From an uncultured Oscillospiraceae bacterium (GTDB lineage: Bacteria > Bacillota > Clostridia > Oscillospirales > Ruminococcaceae), in assembly GCA_910579125.1 (NCBI GenBank), contig CAJTTH010000020.1, positions 1-44,226 of the forward strand: a DNA stretch of 44,226 nucleotides. Reading direction: 5' to 3'. Of the stretch, positions 8,040-15,559 are shown in pieces. How positions within the stretch are numbered: the first letter of the stretch is position 1; each line of letters begins with the position of its first letter. The notes under the pieces are model-generated. The model searched no databases and was not told the DNA's origin. It saw only the letters and a program-made list of their open reading frames with translations. A program made the position numbers and the translations under genes.

Positions 8040-10415
8040 ATGAACTACGGTCATTTTGACGAACAAAACAAGGAATACGTTATAACCCGCCCCGATACGC
8101 CGTCGGCTTGGGCGAACTATCTCGGCGACCCGAACTACGGCGCAATCATCTCGAACAACGCGGGCGGTTACAGCTTCGAGAAGAGCGGCGCGAACGGACG
8201 CATTATCCGTTATCGTTTTAACGGCGTTGCCAACGATCAGCCCGGACGATACGTCTACATCAAGGACAATGAGAGCGGCGAGTACTGGAGCGGCTCATGG
8301 TCGCCCGTCTGCAAGCCCCTCGACGAGTACAAGAGCGAGTGCCGCCACGGTACGGCGTACACCGTCATCTCCTCGGAGTACAAGAAGATCAAGTCCGAGG
8401 TTGCCTACTACGTTCCGCAGGGACAGACCTACGAGGTATGGGCTGCGAAGATCACCAACACCGACGACAAACCCCGCAAGCTCTCCGTAACAGGCTACTG
8501 CGAGTTCGTCAACGACAACAACTACGAGCAGGATCAGGTGAACCTCCAGTACACATTGTTCATCACACATACCTATTTTAAAGGTAATTTCGTTCTCCAA
8601 CGCCAGAACGAGCTTCAGGGCGGCAAGTCGCGTTTCCTCGGCGTTGCCAAGGCAAAGGCAGACGCTTACTGCGGCGACCGCGACGCGTTTGTCGGCACAT
8701 ACAGAAGCTACGCTAACCCCAAAGGCATCGAGGAGGGCTTAAAGGGCGATCTCAACTACTGCGGCAACTCCTGCGGCGCACTCCAGAGCGACATCGTGCT
8801 CCAGCCCGGCGAGACAAAGGAGCTCACCTACGTTCTCGGTCAGAAAGACGAAAACACCGCAAAGGAGCTTATCGCGAAGTACGAAAAGGACGGCGTCGTC
8901 GAAAAGGAGCTTGACGAGCTGAAAAATTACTGGCACAGCAAGCTCGACAACCTCCAGGTCAACACTCCCGACCCCAACTTCAACAATATGGTCAACACCT
9001 GGAACGCATACAATTGCTTTATCACGTTTATCTGGTCGCGCGCGGCTTCGTTCCAGTACTGCGGACTTCGCAACGGCTTCGGCTACCGCGACACCGTTCA
9101 GGATATTCAGGGAATTATTCACCTTGCTCCCGAAATGGCAAAGGAGCAGATCGTGTTTATGCTTTCCGCTCAGGTGACGAACGGCGCGGGTCTGCCGCTC
9201 GTTAAATACACTCACAACGCGGGTCACGAGAACACTCCCGACGACCCCGAATATGTTAAGGAAACGGGACACCCGTCCTACCGCGCGGACGACGCGCTCT
9301 GGCTGTTCCCGACCGTCGCGAAGTATATCGGCGAGAGCGGCAACACGGCGTTCCTCGACGAGGAGATTTTCTACGCGAACGACGGCGAAAAGGGCACGGT
9401 TTACGACCACCTCAAGAGAGCGATCTCGTTCTCGATGAATAATCTCGGCAACCACGGTATGCCCGCGGGTCTGCACGCCGACTGGAACGACTGCCTGCGT
9501 CTCGGCAAAAAGGGCGAGAGCACGTTCGTCGCGTTCCAGCTCGTTTACGCGATAAAGATACTGCGCGGCTACGCTGTCGAGATGAACGATACCGAGTACG
9601 TAAAGTACCTCGACGACATCAACGCCAAACTCACGGATATCCTCAACGCTTGCTGGAACGAGGACAGATTTATCCGCGGCTACAAGGAGGACGGCGAGGT
9701 CATCGGAAAGCGCACCGACCCCGAGGCTTCCATGTGGCTCAATCCGCAGTCGTGGGCGGTCATCTCGGGTTTCGCGACCAAGGAGCAGGCGGAAGCGGCG
9801 CTCAACAGCGTGGAGCGCGAGCTGAACACTCCCTACGGCGCAATGGTAATGTATCCGCCGTATGTAGACCACGCGTTCGACGGTGCGCTTATGCACTGCT
9901 TTAACGCTTGTATTAAGGAGAACGGCGGCATCTTCTCGCAGCCGCAGGGCTGGCTGATACTCGCCGAGGCGAAGCTCGGACGCGGCGATATGGCGTACAA
10001 GTACTGGACTGAGGCTGCTCCCGCGACCTACAATGACGAAGCGGAAAAGCGCGAGCTTGAGCCTTATGTTTACGGGCAGTTCGTTGAGGGCAAGGACAGT
10101 CCGTTCGCGGGCAGAGCGCACGTTCACTGGCTGACGGGCACCGCGTCCACCGTAATGGTAGGCACGACCGAGGGTATTCTCGGACTGAACCCGAACACCA
10201 AGGGCTTGGTTATCGACCCGTCGATACCGTCCGCTTGGAAGGAGTTCACAATGAAGAAGAACTTCCGCGGTCATAAGCTGAACATCACGGTCAAGAACCC
10301 GAACGGTTCGCAGCACGGCGTTAAGTCCGTGACGGTAAACGGCGAAAAGCTCCCCGAAAACCTCATCACCGAGAGCGTTCTCAAGGAAGTAAACGAAGTA
10401 ATCATCGAAATGTAA
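8040..10415 (+). CDS. Cellobiose phosphorylase (GH94)
   Basis: 791 residues, the usual size for GH94 cellobiose phosphorylases. The enzyme splits cellobiose with phosphate to glucose 1-phosphate and glucose inside the cell, saving ATP. The N-terminal beta-sandwich starts MNYGHFDEQNKEYVITRPDT with IISNNAGGYSFEKS and YVYIKDNESGEYWSGSWSPV. The (alpha/alpha)6 domain has RNGFGYRDTVQDIQG and HADWNDCLRLGKKGES, where Asp484 matches the general acid of the family. The C-terminus has FAGRAHVHWLTGTASTVMVG and GLVIDPSIPSAW. No signal peptide. GH94 includes other beta-glucoside phosphorylases, so the exact substrate is inferred from closeness of the N-terminal pattern to characterised cellobiose enzymes. 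It has its own promoter and terminator. Confidence 0.88.
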   Translation: MNYGHFDEQNKEYVITRPDTPSAWANYLGDPNYGAIISNNAGGYSFEKSGANGRIIRYRFNGVANDQPGRYVYIKDNESGEYWSGSWSPVCKPLDEYKSECRHGTAYTVISSEYKKIKSEVAYYVPQGQTYEVWAAKITNTDDKPRKLSVTGYCEFVNDNNYEQDQVNLQYTLFITHTYFKGNFVLQRQNELQGGKSRFLGVAKAKADAYCGDRDAFVGTYRSYANPKGIEEGLKGDLNYCGNSCGALQSDIVLQPGETKELTYVLGQKDENTAKELIAKYEKDGVVEKELDELKNYWHSKLDNLQVNTPDPNFNNMVNTWNAYNCFITFIWSRAASFQYCGLRNGFGYRDTVQDIQGIIHLAPEMAKEQIVFMLSAQVTNGAGLPLVKYTHNAGHENTPDDPEYVKETGHPSYRADDALWLFPTVAKYIGESGNTAFLDEEIFYANDGEKGTVYDHLKRAISFSMNNLGNHGMPAGLHADWNDCLRLGKKGESTFVAFQLVYAIKILRGYAVEMNDTEYVKYLDDINAKLTDILNACWNEDRFIRGYKEDGEVIGKRTDPEASMWLNPQSWAVISGFATKEQAEAALNSVERELNTPYGAMVMYPPYVDHAFDGALMHCFNACIKENGGIFSQPQGWLILAEAKLGRGDMAYKYWTEAAPATYNDEAEKRELEPYVYGQFVEGKDSPFAGRAHVHWLTGTASTVMVGTTEGILGLNPNTKGLVIDPSIPSAWKEFTMKKNFRGHKLNITVKNPNGSQHGVKSVTVNGEKLPENLITESVLKEVNEVIIEM

Positions 10416-10433
10416 TTTGTCCTATAAACACGG

Positions 10434-10465
10434 CGCAGCGGCACAACAATGCCGCTGCGTTTTTA
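10434..10465 (+). terminator. Terminator after cellobiose phosphorylase
   Basis: CGCAGCGGCA (10434-10443) pairs with TGCCGCTGCG (10450-10459) over a 6-nt loop and is followed by TTTTTATTTTT. The T tract contains the stop of the convergent gene, so the hairpin may serve both strands. Confidence 0.85.
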
Positions 10466-11425
10466 TTTTTCGTTGATCGAGATATAGAACAACTCGACCG
10501 GAATTTCGGTTATATCCTGTGCGACGGGTGTCTGAAGTACGGAGGATTTAAGCGGCAGACCGTGTTCGCCCGCGCTCTTGTCGGTCTTGTGCGTTACCAG
10601 AAACAATGACATCGAACCGCCCGACGTCGGTTCGGTTTTCTTATCAAGCCTTTCGGTGAGATCGAAGCAGAACGAAATATTTTCATCGCACTCATATTCG
10701 ATAACAACGTACCGCATATCCCTCGGACAATGCTCCTCCGTGACCTCGATCGCTCTTCTTTTCATATCCGCGAGCTGCTTCTCGGAAAACTTTTCGCGCG
10801 CTTTCGGGTCGGAGTACGTCTTCTCGATCTCCTCAAAAACGTCGAGCAGATAAACGTTGTTGATAAAGCACGGTATATTTTTGCCGCAGCTCTCAAGCGA
10901 ACAGTCATAGGGCTCGCCTATTTTAAGCGGAATTTCCCATTCGACAAACAAATGCTTCGGCTCTTTTTTATAAACAAGCCCGACTTTGCCGTCAATTTCG
11001 GGAATTTCACCGCACTCAATATCATAAGAATACAGCGCCAGATGTTCCCAATCCATGTATTTCAGCTCCTCGGGTGCGCTCCAGCCCTCGCGCATAAATT
11101 CGCAGAACAGCGATATATCGTCGGTGTATCTCATGGGGGAACCTTGACCGCTGTGCGATAGATATTCCTTTTCCCTGATCGTCACTTTGGTAAGCGAGGG
11201 AAATTCGTTGAACAACCGGCTCTTTGTGACCTCACGCTGCGTTTCCTCATATTCGTGTTCGTGTTCACATTCGTAATAATTTTCAATAACGTGCAGCTTA
11301 AGTCCGTTCTCATATGAAAACCCGAGGACGTACCTTAACGTGCCGTCGTCCTCGATCCGGGAGAGCCATTTCCCGATAGGCAGAACCTTTCTGTCCGTGT
11401 GTAATTCCAAAGCCCCGAAATTCAT
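10463..11425 (-). CDS. Uncharacterised acidic protein
   Basis: 320 residues starting MNFGALELHTDRKVLPIGKW. I do not recognise a family. It is acidic and rich in Glu and aromatic residues, with an unusual EHEHEYEETQREV stretch near residue 55. There is no signal peptide or membrane segment, and predicted strands alternate with short charged loops, suggesting a soluble cytoplasmic protein. GGAGG at 11432-11436 (complement) sits 6 nt before the ATG. It lies 37 bp downstream of the DgkA gene on the same strand and may be the last gene of that transcript. Codon use matches its neighbours. Confidence 0.7.
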   Translation of the reverse strand: MNFGALELHTDRKVLPIGKWLSRIEDDGTLRYVLGFSYENGLKLHVIENYYECEHEHEYEETQREVTKSRLFNEFPSLTKVTIREKEYLSHSGQGSPMRYTDDISLFCEFMREGWSAPEELKYMDWEHLALYSYDIECGEIPEIDGKVGLVYKKEPKHLFVEWEIPLKIGEPYDCSLESCGKNIPCFINNVYLLDVFEEIEKTYSDPKAREKFSEKQLADMKRRAIEVTEEHCPRDMRYVVIEYECDENISFCFDLTERLDKKTEPTSGGSMSLFLVTHKTDKSAGEHGLPLKSSVLQTPVAQDITEIPVELFYISINEK

Positions 11426-11462
11426 AGAAAACCTCCGATCTTAACTCCCGTAAGGTTTGCCC

Positions 11463-11924
11463 TTATTTATCCCTTTTCCGTCGATATTCCGGCAGAAACA
11501 CAAATCCCCAAGCCGCCGCGAGAGCAAGCACAAGCGCCGCAAGCCGCGCGGGTTCGCTGAAATAAAGAAAGATCAGCGAAAAAATATCCGTATTCCAGAA
11601 TAACAAAAAGCCTACAGCCGCCGCGCCTGTCGCCGCGATAAGCACGCCGCCCGCCGCGCAGTCCTTGGCGAGCTTTATTCGGTGACTGTTTTCCTCCGTA
11701 ACCTTGTCGGCGAGATTCTCAATGCCCGTGTTGACGGTTTCGAGCGCTATTACCGACGAGCACGCGAGTATAAGTATCGCCCAGCGCTCGGGCGTGAACG
11801 AGTAAAACCTCGCCGCGAAAAAGACGACGAACGCCGCCGCGCATATATGAAAACGGAAGTTCCGTCCGCAGAACGCGGCAACGATACCGCGCCCCGCGTA
11901 GTAAAAGCTCTTGAAAAATTTCAT
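11463..11924 (-). CDS. dgkA: Diacylglycerol/undecaprenol kinase (DgkA family)
   Basis: 153 residues, slightly longer than the usual 120-135. In Gram-positives this integral membrane enzyme mostly phosphorylates undecaprenol and thus recycles the lipid carrier for wall synthesis. Family signature: SSVIALETVNTGIENLADKV (residues 57-76) with the conserved Glu and Asn residues, plus FYYAGRGIVAAFCGRNFRFH at the N-terminus and AKDCAAGGVLIAA. Three canonical membrane helices are followed by an additional hydrophobic segment at about residues 120-143 and a basic tail PEYRRKRDK. Its ATG overlaps the YbeY stop (ATGA), the common phoH-ybeY-dgkA order in Firmicutes. Confidence 0.9.
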   Translation of the reverse strand: MKFFKSFYYAGRGIVAAFCGRNFRFHICAAAFVVFFAARFYSFTPERWAILILACSSVIALETVNTGIENLADKVTEENSHRIKLAKDCAAGGVLIAATGAAAVGFLLFWNTDIFSLIFLYFSEPARLAALVLALAAAWGFVFLPEYRRKRDK

Positions 11925-12391
11925 CGTGTAATTCCCAGTTGTTGTAAGACCTTTTCCTGTTTCGCGAACATTTCCTTTTCATCGTCCTCGGTCATATGAT
12001 CGTAGCCGAGCAGATGAAACAGCGAATGCGTAATTAAAAACGCGACCTCGCGGCGAAAGCTGTGTCCGTATTCCTCCGCTTGTGCGTTCGCCTTTTCAAG
12101 CGAGATCACGATATCGCCGAGCAGTATCGCGTCGGTGTCGGGGTCGGTCTCGAAGCCCTCCTCGTCTCCGAGCGGAAACGAAAGCACGTCCGTTTCGCGG
12201 TCGATCTCACGGAACTCGGCGTTCATCTCGCGGATACGCGCGTTGTCGACCAGCGTCACCGAAACCTCCGCGTCATCCTCGATATTCTCCTCCGCAAGCG
12301 CCGCCGACGTGCATTGCTCGATCAGCTTTTCCATATCCTCGGGCGGGGAGAGCTTGTCCTGTTCGTTTGAGTAGTCAATATAAATTTTCAC
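11921..12391 (-). CDS. ybeY: Endoribonuclease YbeY, 16S rRNA maturation and ribosome quality control
   Basis: 156 residues, the normal length. YbeY is a zinc-dependent single-strand endoribonuclease needed for processing the 3' end of 16S rRNA. The metal site motif H-x3-H-x5-H is visible as THSLFHLLGYDHM (His122, His126, His132), preceded by LGDIVISLEKANAQAEEYGH and TDVLSFPLG. The start is GTG at 12391 with AAGGAG 8 nt upstream. It sits 17 bp downstream of phoH and overlaps the DgkA start by 4 nt, so the three are one operon. Confidence 0.95.
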   Translation of the reverse strand: MKIYIDYSNEQDKLSPPEDMEKLIEQCTSAALAEENIEDDAEVSVTLVDNARIREMNAEFREIDRETDVLSFPLGDEEGFETDPDTDAILLGDIVISLEKANAQAEEYGHSFRREVAFLITHSLFHLLGYDHMTEDDEKEMFAKQEKVLQQLGITR

Positions 12392-12408
12392 GGTTTCTCC
12401 TTACGCTG

Positions 12409-13395
12409 TCAGTTTTTCCATGTTCCCTTGCCCGTTTTCGCGCTGCCTTGGTACTCGTCATACGCCCTGACGATATCCTGCACCAGCTTATGCCGCACGA
12501 CGTCCTTTTCTGTGAAACGGTTCTGCGCGATGTCCTCAACGTTTCGAAGGACCTTCAGCGCCTCGATAAGCCCCGATTTTTTCGCTTCAGGGAGATCTAT
12601 CTGCGTGATGTCGCCTGTTATCACCATTTTTGAGTTGAACCCCAGACGCGTCAGGAACATTTTCATCTGCTCGCGCGTGGTGTTCTGCGCCTCGTCGAGG
12701 ATTATAAAGCTGTCGTCGAGCGTGCGCCCTCTCATGTACGCGAGCGGCGCGACCTCTATCGCTCCGTGCTCCGACAGCCGCGCGAACGCCTCCTGTCCGA
12801 ACATCTCAAAAAGCGCGTCGTAAAGCGGACGTAGATACGGGTCGACCTTGTTCTGCAGGTCGCCCGGAAGAAATCCCAACTTTTCGCCGGCTTCAACAGC
12901 GGGGCGCGTGAGGATAATGCGCTGCACCTGTTTCTGCTTGAACGCGGTCACGGCGAGCGCCACCGCAAGGTAGGTCTTACCCGTACCCGCGGGTCCCACG
13001 CCGAACGTTATCGTATTTTTGCGTATCATATCGCAGTACTTTTTCTGCCCGACGGTCTTGGGCTTTATCGGCTTGCCGGAGTAGCTTACGCAAACGCAGT
13101 CGCCGCTTATCGCCGCGATCTCGTTTTCCTCGCCGTCGTTCACCATTGCTATGGCGTAGCGGACGTTTTGCTCCTCGATAGCTTCTCCGCGCGAAAAGCT
13201 ATCGCAGAGCGTTTTCACCGCCTTTTCCGCCTTTGCGACGGCAAGCTCGTCGTCGCCCGTTACCTTCACCTCGCCGCCGCGCGCGAAAATCGTCACGGAA
13301 AACGCTTTCTGTATAAGATTTATATTCCTGTCAAATTCACCGAATACTGCGCGGAGCTGCTCGGTGTTGGTCATTGTTATCGTCGTATCTGCCAT
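12409..13395 (-). CDS. phoH: PhoH family ATPase
   Basis: 328 residues. The P-loop GPAGTGKT is at residues 134-141 and Walker B IILDEAQNT at 231-239, with ILTRPAVEAGEKLGFLPGDL and MVITGDITQIDLP between and after, all typical of PhoH/PhoL. The N-terminal 70 residues form the small KH-like domain usual in this subgroup. Members are predicted RNA-linked ATPases; the steady pairing with ybeY suggests a role in rRNA processing. The ATG follows AAGGAA. It lies 18 bp after the amber-interrupted gene at 13414. Confidence 0.93.
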   Translation of the reverse strand: MADTTITMTNTEQLRAVFGEFDRNINLIQKAFSVTIFARGGEVKVTGDDELAVAKAEKAVKTLCDSFSRGEAIEEQNVRYAIAMVNDGEENEIAAISGDCVCVSYSGKPIKPKTVGQKKYCDMIRKNTITFGVGPAGTGKTYLAVALAVTAFKQKQVQRIILTRPAVEAGEKLGFLPGDLQNKVDPYLRPLYDALFEMFGQEAFARLSEHGAIEVAPLAYMRGRTLDDSFIILDEAQNTTREQMKMFLTRLGFNSKMVITGDITQIDLPEAKKSGLIEALKVLRNVEDIAQNRFTEKDVVRHKLVQDIVRAYDEYQGSAKTGKGTWKN

Positions 13396-13413
13396 AGTGT
13401 TCCTTTCCGTAAA

Positions 13414-13941
13414 TTATCGTCTGTATTTTTCAATAGTTTCATCGCTCCATATCTGCGCTTCGATATATTTCACATTCCCGTATTCGTTTTCCTGCGGCAT
13501 TCCGTATCTTTCAATAAGGTCGAGAATGCCCTCGTAATCGTAAAGCCGCTTGCGGTATTCCAAGCCGTCGTTTACGCGCGGACTGAACGTCGGGTGGGAA
13601 TCTCCGTAAGTAAAGGAAACCGTCCTCAAATCAAACTCGGAAATGGGTATCTTAATAAAAGCGCTGTTTTCAAACCAGCCTGACAGCCATTCGCACTCAC
13701 CCACCACCATATAATGCGGAGTGTTTCTCCTTATTATTCCACCGAGCTCCGCGAATTTTTCACGCATAATACCCTCGTAATAAAGCCGGTCAGCCACATA
13801 TTCGGGGTGACGTTTTGCCGCCTGCGAAGCGGGTTTTCCGCGCTTTATTTCTTCAAGTATCTTTTCATCTTTCTAACGCGGCAAATCGGACAGATTTAAA
13901 AACGGCTCGCGCGAGCTGTCATAATAATGATAAAGATACAT
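13414..13941 (-). pseudogene. Conserved uncharacterised protein interrupted by an in-frame amber codon
   Basis: From ATG 13941 the frame reads MYLYHYYDSSREPFLNLSDL, PR, then TAG (13873-13875), then continues in the same frame KDEKILEEIKRGKPASQAAK and RHPEYVADRLYYEGIMREKF to a stop at 13414. Apart from the one TAG the frame is open for 175 codons. I know this as a small Firmicutes family starting MYLYHYF.K, with NLSDLP before an acidic helix and later TPHYMVV.EC.WL and VSFTYGDS.PTFSPRVNDG, both present here as HYMVVGECEWLSGWFEN and VSFTYGDSHPTFSPRVNDG. Function unknown. A shorter product could start at an internal ATG at 13797 (127 residues). The gene begins 2 bp after the stop of the lipase-like gene. 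It is a recent nonsense mutation, a sequencing error or, less likely, amber readthrough. Confidence 0.8.
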
Positions 13942-13943
13942 CT

Positions 13944-15278
13944 TCAGAAACCCCTTTCGCGCAGGTCGGAAACCATCTGCACATAAAATTCGCGAACGTC
14001 AAACCCCCTAATATTCTCGCGGTTGAGGTCGATCATATCCGCGTGGGTGATACCGCGCTTTGCGGGCGGATATATCGGCGTGAATTTCTTGCCCCACGGC
14101 GCGGAGGTGAGCGCTACAAGCCCGTCGTTATCGCCGTCGAATTTCTTGACGACGGGGTAGGAGAGGTTGAGCGGAAACCGCGTTCCGCGCAGCTTGACCG
14201 CCTTTGAGCCGTAGGATTGGTACATAACGTCGGGGCTGTCCAAAACGTCCTTGTTAAACTGCTCGCAGTAGCTGTTGGTAAGACACTTCACCGCCGACAT
14301 AAAATCGGGCGAGTTGTCGCCGAGCGCGTAAAACATCTTGTTGTAGGTTTTTTCGACGAAATTCTTTATGCGCTCGGGAGCAGCGCCGAGCAGATATTCC
14401 GCGAAAATGCAGCCCCTGTGCGGGGTGTTTATCGTCGTGAGCGTCGCGACGTATTTGTCGCAGCCGAGCTTTGAAATGGCATAGCGCGAGTCCAGTCCGC
14501 CCTTGGAGTGCGCGATGATATTTACCTTGCCGCAGCCCGTGCGCATAACGATCTCCTCAATCTTATTCGCAAGCTCCTCGGAGCTTTGCTCTATCGAGAG
14601 CGCGCTCTGCTGCTCGCCGTAGTAGACCTCCGCACCGTTTTTCTCAAGCTCCGCGGGTATTCTCCCCCAATAGTTGAGCAGTCGGCTGTCGCGGAAAAAC
14701 ACGCCGTGCACCAGCAGAACGGGGTATTTCGTAGCGCATATCCTGTCGTTTTTGCGGCTTTCGTTGAGCTTGTATTTCTCCGTCTCGAAAATGGTTTCGG
14801 ATTTGACGCGGACGTAAATTATCATCAGCATAACAAGATTGGCGATCGGAATAAGCCCGAAAACTATCCCGAGTACGCGGTAGCGTATGCCGAGCTGCAC
14901 CGAGGTCACATAAACGCGGATTATGCCGTTCCAGAAGATCGCCGCCTCGCAGAGTATCAGCACCGCCGCGTAGATGATATAGCGCAGATAATCGGTGCTG
15001 CCGTCGATAAGCTCGTAAATGCAGAGTCCGATAAACGGCACGGAAGCCGCGCACGTCACCCAGAACGCGAGAATAAGCTCCGCGCCGTCGCCGAGAACTT
15101 TCAGCCGCAGCGTCGGATATTTCCGCAATGTCGGGAAAACATTAAAGAAAATAAAGTATATCAGCAGGACAGCCCCAAGCGATATTTGCAGCGCGAGCGG
15201 AGCGCCCGTCAATATTATCGGCAGATTTATCCCGAATACAAGCAGTATCCAGTGCAGGATCCTTATAAAAACTTTCAT
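13944..15278 (-). CDS. Membrane-anchored alpha/beta hydrolase, triacylglycerol-lipase-like
   Basis: 444 residues. The first 160 residues hold about five hydrophobic segments (for example ILHWILLVFGINLPIILTG and ILCEAAIFWNGIIRVYVTSV), an unusual membrane domain. Residues 185-440 are an alpha/beta hydrolase: YPVLLVHGVFFRD supplies the oxyanion HG, NIIAHSKGGLDSRYAI gives the nucleophile elbow with Ser258, and TTINTPHRG follows as in bacterial lipases. An acid and a late His (GITHADMIDLN) complete a plausible triad. It probably hydrolyses lipid esters at the membrane; the substrate is unknown. A consensus promoter lies 35 bp upstream and is overlaid by an inverted repeat. Confidence 0.8.
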   Translation of the reverse strand: MKVFIRILHWILLVFGINLPIILTGAPLALQISLGAVLLIYFIFFNVFPTLRKYPTLRLKVLGDGAELILAFWVTCAASVPFIGLCIYELIDGSTDYLRYIIYAAVLILCEAAIFWNGIIRVYVTSVQLGIRYRVLGIVFGLIPIANLVMLMIIYVRVKSETIFETEKYKLNESRKNDRICATKYPVLLVHGVFFRDSRLLNYWGRIPAELEKNGAEVYYGEQQSALSIEQSSEELANKIEEIVMRTGCGKVNIIAHSKGGLDSRYAISKLGCDKYVATLTTINTPHRGCIFAEYLLGAAPERIKNFVEKTYNKMFYALGDNSPDFMSAVKCLTNSYCEQFNKDVLDSPDVMYQSYGSKAVKLRGTRFPLNLSYPVVKKFDGDNDGLVALTSAPWGKKFTPIYPPAKRGITHADMIDLNRENIRGFDVREFYVQMVSDLRERGF

Positions 15279-15312
15279 GACAGATTATCCTCAAACAAAT
15301 TCTTTTAATACT

Positions 15313-15348
15313 ATTATACAACCGTTGGCAGCTTTTGTCAACGGTTGT
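15313..15348 (-). promoter_or_regulatory. Consensus promoter embedded in an inverted-repeat operator
   Basis: On the minus strand TTGACA (complement of 15336-15341) and TATAAT (complement of 15313-15318) are 17 bp apart, a perfect sigma-A promoter for the lipase-like gene. The 10-bp arms ACAACCGTTG (15318-15327) and CAACGGTTGT (15339-15348) cover both hexamers. A repressor bound here would block RNA polymerase. ACAACCGTTG recurs at the RpiR gene (21288-21297). Confidence 0.7.
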
Positions 15349-15398
15349 TTGAATAAATCCGCCGCAGCCGCTAAAACTAATTCCCACGGAGGTGCGCA

Positions 15399-15524
15399 AT
15401 GAATATGATAATCTGCGGCGAGGACTGCCGCCACCAGAAAGACGGATATTGTATGCTTGACGACCTTACTCACGCGAACGCTCTTGCTTCGTCGGACTGC
15501 CGTTATTTTGAGAAACGTAAATAA
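15399..15524 (+). CDS. 41-residue Cys-containing small protein
   Basis: ATG at 15399 follows CGGAGG (15388-15393) at good spacing, giving MNMIICGEDCRHQKDGYCML, DDLTHANALASSDCRYFEKR and K. I recognise the layout (CxxDC, DGYC.LDD, a final C.YF..R) as a frequent small clostridial protein of unknown function. Four cysteines at positions 6, 10, 18 and 34 could bind a metal. It is transcribed alone, divergent from the lipase-like gene and convergent with the phage-type cluster. Confidence 0.7.
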   Translation: MNMIICGEDCRHQKDGYCMLDDLTHANALASSDCRYFEKRK

Positions 15525-15528
15525 ACTT

Positions 15529-15555
15529 TATCCCAAGGTAAAACGCCTTGGGATA
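15529..15555. terminator. Bidirectional terminator-like hairpin
   Basis: TATCCCAAGG (15529-15538) pairs with CCTTGGGATA (15546-15555), loop of 7. It lies between the 41-residue gene and the end of the convergent phage-type cluster. The T tracts on either side are weak. Confidence 0.55.
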
Positions 15556-15559
15556 GCTG

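Noticed and set aside
8739..10316. Long open frame antisense to cellobiose phosphorylase
   Set aside because: Same shadow effect; the opposite strand encodes a clear GH94 enzyme with catalytic residues.
15318..15348. Inverted repeat at the lipase-like promoter as a second invertible promoter
   Set aside because: Arms are only 11 bp apart, too close for a segment to flip; an operator is more likely.
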